Shown in pieces: positions 1 to 5,251 of a DNA stretch of 5,251 bases. How positions within the stretch are numbered: the first letter of the stretch is position 1; each line of letters starts with the position of its first letter. The translations under genes and the position numbers were made by a program. The notes under the pieces are model-generated. The model did no database searches. It worked only from the letters and a program-made list of their open reading frames with translations, and was not told the origin of the DNA. Source of the stretch: Leucobacter sp. (GTDB taxonomy: Bacteria; Actinomycetota; Actinomycetes; Actinomycetales; Microbacteriaceae); contig JAPSIU010000214.1 of assembly GCA_031178565.1 (NCBI GenBank), forward strand, positions 1 through 5,251. The letters run 5' to 3'.

Positions 1-189
1 CTGCTCGAAGCGCTCGTCGACGAGCGCGAATCGCAGTTCCATCTCGGTGCGGAGGCCCGCGATCGCCGTGAGCAGGGTTTCGTGCTGCGACGAGAGGGTC
101 TTCATCATGAGCTGAGTGACCACGGCGATCACACCCACGAAGGCGGCGGCGAGGATGCCCAGGGCCGTCCAGATCTGCGGCTCAGTCAA
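1..189 (-). CDS. Small membrane-anchored coiled-coil protein, N-terminal part (runs off left edge)
   Basis: The visible 63 residues begin MTEPQIWTALG when the TTG at 189-187 is read as the start. Residues about 7-29 form one hydrophobic helix rich in Ala, Val, Ile and Leu, followed by MMKTLSSQ and then an amphipathic, charged helix (about 36-63, ending VDERFEQ) that looks like the start of a coiled coil with VDxRFE-type repeats. This pattern recalls small uncharacterised actinobacterial proteins with one N-terminal membrane helix and a cytoplasmic or periplasmic coiled coil; that is memory of a family style, not a search. Start choice: AGGAG at 204-200 lies 10 bases before the TTG. An in-frame ATG at 207-205 and a GTG at 198-196 are alternatives, but neither has a well-placed ribosome site. 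The gene has the same direction as rarA, 235 bases downstream of it. No function can be assigned. The stop codon lies outside the window. Confidence 0.65.
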   Translation of the reverse strand, partial: MTEPQIWTALGILAAAFVGVIAVVTQLMMKTLSSQHETLLTAIAGLRTEMELRFALVDERFEQ

Positions 190-301
190 CTCGATCACAC
201 TCCTCATCCTGCCCGAGTGGGTCCGATTCTGCCAGCGGATTCACGGCCTGAGGACGACGAAGCCAACATCTGTGGAGAACTCTGCCCGTTCTCGTCAGAT
301 C

Positions 302-327
302 CCCCGTCTGTGAGCGGAGACACGGGG
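302..327 (-). terminator. Weak hairpin downstream of rarA, possible terminator
   Basis: Read on the minus strand, CCCCGTGTCT, an 8-base loop and AGACGGGG can form an 8-bp stem with a 2-base bulge, about 100 bases past the rarA stop. No T tract follows, so it would not be a canonical intrinsic terminator. A second short stem (GGTGC/GCACC, 343-361) lies between it and rarA. Either could end or slow rarA transcription before the small membrane gene. Confidence 0.25.
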
Positions 328-423
328 TCTGCCGGCGCGACAGGTGCTCTCCCGGGGCACCGGCGACGGTGTCTTTCCCGTGCGTTCGACTCCGTTCTCT
401 CCAGCCCTCTTGTCTCCAGCCGT

Positions 424-1788
424 CTAGCGGCCCCGCGTGATGCGCCGGATCTTCTCGAGCCGGTCGGCCACCTCGCGCTCGTTCCCGTGCTGGGTCGGCG
501 CGTAGTAGATCTTGTCGCCGAGCTCGTCGGGGAGGTACTGCTGCTCCGAGACGCCGCGCGGATCGCTGTGCGGGTAGCGGTACCCCTTGCCGTGGCCGAG
601 GCGCTTGGCTCCCGGGTAGTGCGCGTCCCGGAGGTGCGTCGGCACCAGACCGAAGCGGCCGGCTTTGACGTCGGCGATCGCCGAGTCGATGGCGGTGATG
701 ACGGCGTTCGACTTCGGCGCCGTCGCGATGTAGATGGTGGCCTCGGCGAGCGGGATCCTCGCCTCCGGCAGACCGATGAGCTGCGTCGCCTCCGCTGCTG
801 CGACGGCGACCTGCAGCGCCTGGGGATCGGCCATGCCGACGTCCTCCGCCGCGTGCACCATGAGGCGGCGGGCGATGAACCGCGGATCCTCCCCCGCCTC
901 GATCATGCGCGCGAGATAGTGGATGGCCGCGTCGGGGTCGGAGCCCCGCATCGACTTGATGAAGGCGCTGACGACGTCGTAGTGCTGATCGCCGTTGCGG
1001 TCGTAGCGGAGCAGCGCGCGGTCGACCGAGGCCGAGACGATCTCGGCGGTGACGACGGGGACGGCCCCGTCCTCGTCCTCGGGCTCCGCACCGCCCTCGG
1101 GCTGCGCCCCGGCGAGCGCGGACGCCGCGGCGGCCTCGAGGGCGGTGAGCGCACGCCGCGCGTCCCCCGAGGCGAGCTGCACGAGCGCGTCGGTCGCCTC
1201 CTCGTCGAGCTCGATCGAGCCGGCCAGTCCGCGCGGCTCCTCGACCGCGCGGATCAGCAGTGTACGCAGGTCGGCGTCGTGCAGCGGTTCGAGGGTCAGC
1301 AGCAGCGAGCGGGAGAGCAGGGGGCTGATGACGGAGAACGACGGGTTCTCGGTCGTCGCCGCCACGAGCGTGACCCAGCCGTTCTCGACGCCGGGAAGCA
1401 GCGCATCCTGCTGCGCCTTCGTGAAGCGATGGATCTCGTCGAGGAAGAGGACCGTGGCGACGCCGTAGAGATCGCGGTCGTTCAGCGCGCGCTCCATGAC
1501 CGTGCGCACGTCCTTGATCCCGGCGGTCACCGCCGAGAGCTCGACGAATCGACGTCCGCTCGAATGCGCGATCGCCTGGGCGAGTGTGGTCTTCCCCGTT
1601 CCCGGAGGGCCCCACAGGATCACGGAGACCGCTCCTCCCCCGCCCTCGGAGTCGGTCGCGAGCACACGCAGCGGAGACCCCTGCCTGAGCAGGTGCTGCT
1701 GGCCCACGACCTCGTCGAGGGATCGCGGCCGCATCCGCACTGCGAGCGGGGCGGTGTGCGACTGCGCTGCTGGGGTGTCCACGCTCAC
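424..1788 (-). CDS. rarA: Replication-associated recombination protein A (RarA/MgsA), AAA+ ATPase
   Basis: This is a complete 454-residue protein of normal length for RarA (E. coli RarA/MgsA, yeast Mgs1, human WRNIP1), a clamp-loader-like ATPase that acts on stalled replication forks and DNA gaps. The N-terminus has the family signature RMRPRSLDEVVGQQHLL (about 18-34). Walker A is GPPGTGKTT (60-68), Walker B is LFLDEIHRF (114-122), the sensor 1 region is TTENPSF (145-151), the arginine finger is in PLLSRS (156-161) and the sensor 2 helix contains GDARRAL (208-214). The C-terminal tetramerisation and MgsA_C part starts around RYDRNGDQHYDVVSAF (261-276) and continues through EDPRFIARRLMVHAAEDVG to the end. 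A Gly/Glu/Asp-rich linker (about 225-245) separates the two halves. The first in-frame start is the GTG at 1788; a second GTG at 1782 fits a leaderless transcript better and removes only two residues. The gene is divergent from the DUF349 gene. All catalytic motifs are intact. Confidence 0.97.
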   Translation of the reverse strand: MSVDTPAAQSHTAPLAVRMRPRSLDEVVGQQHLLRQGSPLRVLATDSEGGGGAVSVILWGPPGTGKTTLAQAIAHSSGRRFVELSAVTAGIKDVRTVMERALNDRDLYGVATVLFLDEIHRFTKAQQDALLPGVENGWVTLVAATTENPSFSVISPLLSRSLLLTLEPLHDADLRTLLIRAVEEPRGLAGSIELDEEATDALVQLASGDARRALTALEAAAASALAGAQPEGGAEPEDEDGAVPVVTAEIVSASVDRALLRYDRNGDQHYDVVSAFIKSMRGSDPDAAIHYLARMIEAGEDPRFIARRLMVHAAEDVGMADPQALQVAVAAAEATQLIGLPEARIPLAEATIYIATAPKSNAVITAIDSAIADVKAGRFGLVPTHLRDAHYPGAKRLGHGKGYRYPHSDPRGVSEQQYLPDELGDKIYYAPTQHGNEREVADRLEKIRRITRGR

Positions 1789-1794
1789 ATGCTA
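1789..1794 (-). promoter_or_regulatory. Putative -10 element of rarA (leaderless-type)
   Basis: On the minus strand TAGCAT (1794-1789) matches the actinobacterial -10 pattern TAnnnT. Six bases (GTGAGC) separate it from the GTG at 1782-1780, so transcription would begin at that codon and give a leaderless mRNA. No good Shine-Dalgarno sequence precedes either GTG, and I see no clear -35 hexamer. The call is inferred from spacing only. Confidence 0.4.
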
Positions 1795-1854
1795 TCGAGC
1801 GCCACCGACGTCCGCGGGGTCGGAGGAAGCGGCCACGAGAGACCTCGGCTGTGG

Positions 1855-1860
1855 CATAGT
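1855..1860 (+). promoter_or_regulatory. Putative -10 element upstream of the DUF349 gene
   Basis: CATAGT in the context TGTGGCATAGTGG resembles a -10 hexamer and sits in the divergent region between rarA and the DUF349 gene. It would place the transcription start near 1867, leaving a leader of about 56 bases before the GTG at 1923. No convincing -35 hexamer is visible. Confidence 0.3.
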
Positions 1861-1908
1861 GGAGGAGTCAATCCGAAGGCCGGACTTCCGTGCCGACCCA
1901 CACACGAC

Positions 1909-1915
1909 AGGTGAG
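1909..1915 (+). promoter_or_regulatory. Ribosome binding site deciding the DUF349 start
   Basis: AGGTGAG shares AGGTGA with the complement of the 16S rRNA 3' end (GGAGGTGATC) and ends 7 bases before the GTG at 1923. In-frame GTG codons at 1890 and 1911 lack such a site, and the 1911 codon is itself part of this motif. Confidence 0.55.
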
Positions 1916-1922
1916 CAGTACC

Positions 1923-3158
1923 GTGAGCGAAGCGACGAACGAAACGCCCTGGGGACGAGTCGATGAGGACCGTACGGTCTACGTGCGCGAGGGCGAGGGC
2001 GAGCGTGTCGTGGGATCCTTCCCCGACGGCACCCGGGAAGAGGCTCTCGCCTACTTCACGCGCAAGTACGCCGACCTCGAGGGCCAGGTGACGCTGCTCG
2101 AGGCGCGCATCGCGCGCGGCACCGCCGAGGCGTCCGTCGCCGATACCGTGGTCAAGCTCCGGGAGCAGCTCGTCGAGCCCGCGGCGGTGGGCGACCTCGC
2201 GTCGCTGCGCGCCCGGGTCGAGAAGCTCGGCGGCAAGGCCGCGGAGCTCTCCGAGAAGCAGCAGGCCGAGCGCGACGCCGCCCGGAAGCAGGCCGTCGAG
2301 AAGCGTGAGGCCATCGTCGCCGAGGCCGAGCGTCTCGCGGCCCAGCCGGAGGCCTCGATCCGCTGGAAGGACACGAGCCAGGCGTTCGAGGATCTGTTCA
2401 CCGACTGGCAGTCCGCGCAGCGCAGCGGTCCGCAGATCCCGAAATCGCAGGCCGACGCGCTGTGGAAGCGTTTCCGTTCCGCCCGGCAGACCTTCGACGC
2501 CGCGCGCCGCGCCCACTTCGCCCAGATGGACGCGAACAACAAGGACGTGAAGCAGCGCAAGGAGCGCATCATCGCCGCGGCCGAAGCGCTCGCACCCAAG
2601 GGGACCGACGCCATCCCCGCGTACCGCTCGCTCCTCGACGAGTGGAAGGCCGCGGGCCGCGCCAGCCGCAAGCTCGACGATCAGCTCTGGGCCCGTTTCA
2701 AGGCCGCCGGCGACGTCCTCTACGAGGCCAAGGCAGCCGAAGCCGCTCAGACCAACGAGGAGTACACCGAGAACCTCACGGCGAAGCAGGCCCTGCTGGA
2801 CGAGGCCGAACCGATCCTCGGTGAGAAGGACCATGCCCGCGCCCGGAAGCAGCTCACCGCGATCCAGCTGCGCTGGGACGAGATCGGCCGCGTGCCGCGC
2901 GAGGCGCTCCGCGATGTGGAGGGCAGACTGCGGAGGATCGAGGATCACGTGAAGGGCCTCGAGGACGAGCACTGGCGCAAGACGAACCCGGAGACGAAGG
3001 CGCGCAGCGAGGGCCTCCGAGGTCAGCTCGAGGCGTCGATCGCGGAGCTCACGGAGCAGCTCGACGCGGCAAAGGCCTCGGGCGACACGAAGGCGCAGTC
3101 CGAGGCGGAGGCCAAGCTCGCCACGCAGCAGTCGTGGCTGTCGGCCCTCGGCGACTGA
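1923..3158 (+). CDS. DUF349 domain-containing helical protein
   Basis: This is a 411-residue, highly charged, almost wholly helical protein with no signal peptide or membrane segment. The first 50 residues hold a short conserved segment (TPWGRVDEDRTVYVREGEGE, then FPDGTREEALAYFTRKYADL). Residues about 50-140 look like a long coiled coil rich in Glu, Lys, Arg, Ala and Gln. Three DUF349 units follow, each built around a Trp and a later LW-RF or related motif: about 152-205 (FTDWQ, then ALWKRF), 225-275 (LLDEWKAAG, then QLWARF) and 305-352 (QLRWDEIGRV, then RIEDHV). The C-terminus is another helical stretch rich in Glu, Ala and Gln. DUF349 proteins are widespread in actinobacteria, usually near rel and rarA, and have no established biochemical role; coiled coils cause occasional mislabelling as SbcC- or SMC-like ATPases, but no Walker motif is present here. 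The GTG start is chosen from the ribosome site at 1909-1915; an upstream GTG at 1890 would add 11 residues. Confidence 0.9.
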   Translation: MSEATNETPWGRVDEDRTVYVREGEGERVVGSFPDGTREEALAYFTRKYADLEGQVTLLEARIARGTAEASVADTVVKLREQLVEPAAVGDLASLRARVEKLGGKAAELSEKQQAERDAARKQAVEKREAIVAEAERLAAQPEASIRWKDTSQAFEDLFTDWQSAQRSGPQIPKSQADALWKRFRSARQTFDAARRAHFAQMDANNKDVKQRKERIIAAAEALAPKGTDAIPAYRSLLDEWKAAGRASRKLDDQLWARFKAAGDVLYEAKAAEAAQTNEEYTENLTAKQALLDEAEPILGEKDHARARKQLTAIQLRWDEIGRVPREALRDVEGRLRRIEDHVKGLEDEHWRKTNPETKARSEGLRGQLEASIAELTEQLDAAKASGDTKAQSEAEAKLATQQSWLSALGD

Positions 3159-3183
3159 ACGCTTCACCCTGCACAGGGGCCGA

Positions 3184-3222
3184 TCGAGCCGGTTCCACGT
3201 GAGTTCTCCACATTCGGCTCGA
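3184..3222. repeat. 8-bp inverted repeat upstream of the AbiEi-like gene
   Basis: TCGAGCCG (3184-3191) and CGGCTCGA (3215-3222) are perfect inverted copies separated by 23 bases. The element lies 26 bases past the DUF349 stop and about 40 bases before the AbiEi-like start, just upstream of its putative promoter. It could be an operator for autoregulation, as AbiEi antitoxins bind inverted repeats in their own promoters, or a weak terminator stem for the DUF349 gene; no T tract follows. The loop contains a DnaA-box-like TTCTCCACA (3204-3212). Confidence 0.5.
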
Positions 3223-3250
3223 GGGGCTGGCGTTCGCGCCGCCGCGCGCC

Positions 3251-3256
3251 CACCAT
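3251..3256 (+). promoter_or_regulatory. Putative -10 element of the AbiEi-like gene (leaderless-type)
   Basis: CACCAT ends six bases before the ATG at 3263, the same geometry as the proposed rarA promoter, and would start transcription at the ATG. It misses the first T of TAnnnT. The GGTGGG directly before the ATG is too close to serve as a ribosome site, which favours a leaderless mRNA. TGGCGT (3228-3233) is at best a poor -35. Confidence 0.33.
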
Positions 3257-3262
3257 GGTGGG

Positions 3263-3826
3263 ATGACCCCCACCCTCGGCGCCCGTTCGAGCCGGACTCC
3301 CCCGGCGCCCCCGCGGACCGATCACTGGCCCCACGCGGTACGCTCCGCTGAGACGCTCCGCGGCACGCTCGTGCGCTGCGGGCCAGGCGTCCGCCTCGCC
3401 GGCTGGCCCGAGACGCCGCGCGTGCGCGCGACGGCGCTGGCGCCCTGGCTCGCAGGAGGGCGCGTCGCGATCCGGCTCTCGGCGGCGTGGATCTGGGGAG
3501 CCGCCGCGCGCCCCGGGACGCCCATCGAGCTCTCGACCCCGGCCGGCCGTCGCGCGGATCCGATGACGACGAGGGATCTTCGCGTCCGGCAGTTCCGGTT
3601 CCGCGACGATGAACTCTGCTTCTTCGGGGATCTCACGGTCACCACGCCGATCAGGACGGCCGCCGATCTGCTCCGCGAACCGGAGGGATTCGATCGCCGG
3701 CACCGGATCGCCTGCAGACTGCTCCTGGGCCTCGTCGACGGCGGCGGCGATGCGCTCCGCAGCAGCCTGGTCGACGACGGCAAGCCCTACCGCAGACTCG
3801 CTCTCGAACGGTTGGAGCGGCTGTGA
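3263..3826 (+). CDS. AbiEi-like (type IV antitoxin family) protein, short form
   Basis: This is a 187-residue basic protein. Three segments match the pattern I recall for the actinobacterial AbiEi-like/DUF559-associated family: LVRCGPGVRLAGW (36-48; family form LxRGVYxxxxxW), VAIRLSAAWIWGA (68-80; SHxSAAxLHG) and TVTTPIRTAADLLRE (125-139; VTxPxRTxxDLxR). Long members continue into a Vsr-like DUF559 nuclease domain; this one ends after a short helical tail (GKPYRRLALERLERL), so it is a short form or has lost that domain. AbiEi proteins are winged-helix transcriptional repressors that neutralise AbiEii nucleotidyltransferase toxins. No AbiEii partner gene is next to it: the neighbours are the DUF349 gene (104 bases upstream) and convergent rel (50 bases downstream). 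A clear N-terminal winged helix is not evident; the first 25 residues are Pro/Arg/Thr-rich. ATG 3263 is the only sensible start. It could be a regulator or a decayed family member. Confidence 0.72.
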   Translation: MTPTLGARSSRTPPAPPRTDHWPHAVRSAETLRGTLVRCGPGVRLAGWPETPRVRATALAPWLAGGRVAIRLSAAWIWGAAARPGTPIELSTPAGRRADPMTTRDLRVRQFRFRDDELCFFGDLTVTTPIRTAADLLREPEGFDRRHRIACRLLLGLVDGGGDALRSSLVDDGKPYRRLALERLERL

Positions 3827-3848
3827 ACGCTGCGAAACCGGCCCCGGG

Positions 3849-3868
3849 CGCCGCGAGTCGCGTCGGCG
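3849..3868. terminator. GC-rich hairpin between convergent genes, possible bidirectional terminator
   Basis: CGCCGCG, a 5-base loop and CGTCGGCG form a 7-bp stem with one bulged T, in the 50-base gap between the AbiEi-like stop (3826) and the rel stop (3877). A bidirectional terminator is expected at this position. There is no T tract on either side, so efficiency is doubtful. Confidence 0.35.
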
Positions 3869-3876
3869 ACCGGCGC

Positions 3877-5251
3877 TCAGTTCGTCATGCGGTACACGTC
3901 GTACACGCCGTCGATGCGTCGGACGGCGTTGAGCACGTGGTCGAGGTGCGTGGCGTTCGCCATCTCGAAGACGAACTTGCTGATCGCGAGCCGGGAGCTC
4001 GAGGTGTTCACCGAGGCCGAGAGGATGTTGACGTGATGCTCGGCGAGCGTCCGGGTGACGTCGGAGAGCAGCCCCGAGCGGTCGAGCGCCTCGATCTGGA
4101 TCTGGACGAGGAAGATGCTCTTCGACGTCGGAGCCCACTCGACCTCGACGATGCGGTCCGGCTGATCCTGCAGGCTGAGGAAGTTGTGGCAGTCCACCCG
4201 GTGCACCGAGACACCCTGCCCCTTCGTCACGAACCCCTTGATCTCGTCGCCGGGCACCGGTGTGCAGCACTTCGCGAGTTTGGCGAGCACATCGGACGCG
4301 CCCTTCACGACCACCCCGCTCGTCGCGCCGGCCTTGCTCGCGCGCGGCGACTCGATGATCGGCATCGTTGCGAGCGCCGGCTCCGTCGACACCTGGTCGT
4401 CGAAGACGAGTGCGGTCACCTTCTCGATGACGGACTGCGCCGACACGTGCCCCTCGCCGACCGCGGCGTAGAGCGCCGTGACGTCGGCGTAGCGCAGCTG
4501 CAGGGCGACCTGCTGCAGCGCCTCCGAATTCATCACCTGGTGCAGCGGCAGCGACTGCTTGCGAAGCGCCTTCGTGATCTCGACCTTGCCGGTCTCCGCG
4601 GCCTCGTCGCGCCGCTCCTTCGTGAACCACTGGCGGATCTTGTTCTGCGCCCGCTTGCTCTTCACGAAGTCGAGCCAGTCCCGGTTCGGTCCGGCATTCG
4701 GATCCTTCGAGGTGAACACCTCGACCACGTCGCCGTTCTGCAGCGGCGTCTCGAGCGGCACCAGCCTGCCGTTCACCCGGGCGCCCATGGTCCGGTGGCC
4801 GACCTCGGTGTGGACGGCGTACGCGAAGTCCACCGTCGTTCCGCCCGCCGGCAGGCCGATCACACGCCCCTTCGGAGTGAAGACGTAGACCTCCTTCGCG
4901 CCGATCTCGAAGCGCAGGGCATCCAGGAACTCGCTCGGGTCCTCCGTCTCCGCCTGCCAATCGGAGATGTGGGCGAGCCAGGCCATGTCGTTGGAGCTCG
5001 GGGCCTGCTGCCCCTGCCGCTGCTGCTTGTACTTCCAGTGGGCCGCGACGCCGTACTCTGCGCGCTGATGCATCTCGACGGTGCGGATCTGGATCTCCAC
5101 CGCTCGCCCGTCCGGGCCGATCACCGTCGTGTGCAGCGACTGGTAGAGGTTGAACTTGGGGGTCGCGATGTAGTCCTTGAAGCGGCCCGGGATCGGCGTC
5201 CAGCGCGCGTGCACCGCCCCGAGCACGGCGTAGCAGTCGCGAATGGAGGTC
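3877..5251 (-). CDS. rel: Bifunctional (p)ppGpp synthetase/hydrolase Rel, C-terminal part (runs off right edge)
   Basis: About 457 residues of a Rel/RelA/SpoT long-form enzyme are visible; full-length proteins have roughly 750-800, so the HD hydrolase domain and the first part of the synthetase domain lie beyond the window. Rel transfers pyrophosphate from ATP to GDP or GTP to make the stringent-response alarmone and also hydrolyses it. Visible parts in order: the end of the synthetase domain, with the RFKD motif (5184-5173), YQSLHT (5145-5128) and EIQIRT carrying the catalytic Glu (5097-5080); the TGS domain (about 4899-4711); a helical region; the conserved-cysteine zinc-finger-like domain, with the Cys-Cys pair at 4269-4264, His at 4203-4201 and Cys at 4191-4189; and the C-terminal ACT/RRM regulatory domain (about 4119-3886), ending YRMTN. 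The RxKD form is the one found in bifunctional Rel, not monofunctional RelA (EXDD). The regulatory domains sense stalled ribosomes. The gene converges with the AbiEi-like gene. The reading frame is open to the window edge with no sign of damage. Confidence 0.97.
   Translation of the reverse strand, partial: TSIRDCYAVLGAVHARWTPIPGRFKDYIATPKFNLYQSLHTTVIGPDGRAVEIQIRTVEMHQRAEYGVAAHWKYKQQRQGQQAPSSNDMAWLAHISDWQAETEDPSEFLDALRFEIGAKEVYVFTPKGRVIGLPAGGTTVDFAYAVHTEVGHRTMGARVNGRLVPLETPLQNGDVVEVFTSKDPNAGPNRDWLDFVKSKRAQNKIRQWFTKERRDEAAETGKVEITKALRKQSLPLHQVMNSEALQQVALQLRYADVTALYAAVGEGHVSAQSVIEKVTALVFDDQVSTEPALATMPIIESPRASKAGATSGVVVKGASDVLAKLAKCCTPVPGDEIKGFVTKGQGVSVHRVDCHNFLSLQDQPDRIVEVEWAPTSKSIFLVQIQIEALDRSGLLSDVTRTLAEHHVNILSASVNTSSSRLAISKFVFEMANATHLDHVLNAVRRIDGVYDVYRMTN

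Noticed and set aside
208..300. Possible promoter for the small left-edge gene (CAGAAT on the minus strand)
   Set aside because: It does not fit TAnnnT well, has no -35 partner, and transcription could continue from rarA.
398..421. 9-bp direct repeat TCTCCAGCC (398-406 and 413-421) just after the rarA stop
   Set aside because: Only two short copies 15 bases apart; no sign that it is an array, attachment site or regulatory element.
82..1914. A very long plus-strand reading frame opposite rarA (about 610 codons)
   Set aside because: It is a by-product of high GC on the strand opposite a well-supported gene. The product is Arg/Gly/Leu/Asp-rich with no recognisable motif, and it runs through the rarA promoter.
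1785..3167. A long minus-strand frame opposite the DUF349 gene
   Set aside because: It is Leu/Arg/Gly-rich without motifs, and the plus-strand DUF349 frame has three recognisable repeat units and a ribosome site.
3167..3179. Small hairpin CCCT-GCAC-AGGG after the DUF349 stop
   Set aside because: A four-pair stem without a T tract is too weak to call a terminator.
3164..4960. A long minus-strand frame (about 598 codons) across the AbiEi-like gene and part of rel
   Set aside because: It overlaps rel in another frame on the same strand and is antisense to the AbiEi-like gene. Its translation is Arg/Gly/Ala-rich low complexity, whereas rel shows clear domain motifs.
3263..5251. The AbiEi-like gene and rel as a toxin-antitoxin pair
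   Set aside because: They are convergent and not in an operon, and Rel is a complete-looking housekeeping enzyme with TGS, zinc-finger and ACT domains, not a small toxin.

Overview
The window is about 5.3 kb of GC-rich chromosomal DNA from an actinobacterium, most likely of the family Microbacteriaceae (Leucobacter- or Microbacterium-like). The reasons are the strong G/C bias at third codon positions, GTG starts, the sequence style of the RarA and Rel proteins, and the grouping of rel, a DUF349 gene and rarA. That grouping I recall as a common actinobacterial chromosomal neighbourhood; I could not search for it. There is no transposase, integrase, CRISPR array, tRNA or rRNA.

Layout: (1) The left edge (1-189, minus strand) holds the start of a small protein with one membrane segment followed by a coiled coil; the gene runs off the window. 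(2) Positions 190-423 are non-coding and contain weak hairpins and a DnaA-box-like 12-mer. (3) rarA (424-1788, minus) encodes a complete replication-associated recombination AAA+ ATPase. (4) A divergent promoter region (about 1789-1922) separates rarA from (5) a DUF349 gene (1923-3158, plus) encoding a highly charged helical protein. (6) Positions 3159-3262 are a regulatory-looking gap with an 8-bp inverted repeat, a second copy of the 12-mer in opposite orientation, and a promoter-like -10 six bases before the next ATG. (7) A small AbiEi-like protein gene follows (3263-3826, plus). (8) A 50-bp gap with a GC hairpin lies between it and (9) the convergent rel gene (3877 to the right edge, minus), which encodes the C-terminal part of a (p)ppGpp synthetase/hydrolase.

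How the genes relate: RarA acts at stalled replication forks and Rel makes and removes the stringent-response alarmone, so the two named genes belong to replication-stress and starvation responses. The DUF349 protein and the AbiEi-like protein have no firm function. The region reads as ordinary core chromosome with one possibly accessory gene (the AbiEi-like one) and one unfamiliar small membrane gene. I see no convincing undescribed multi-gene system. The points most worth a second look are the orphan AbiEi-like gene with its upstream inverted repeat, the shared 12-mer, and the leaderless-type starts.
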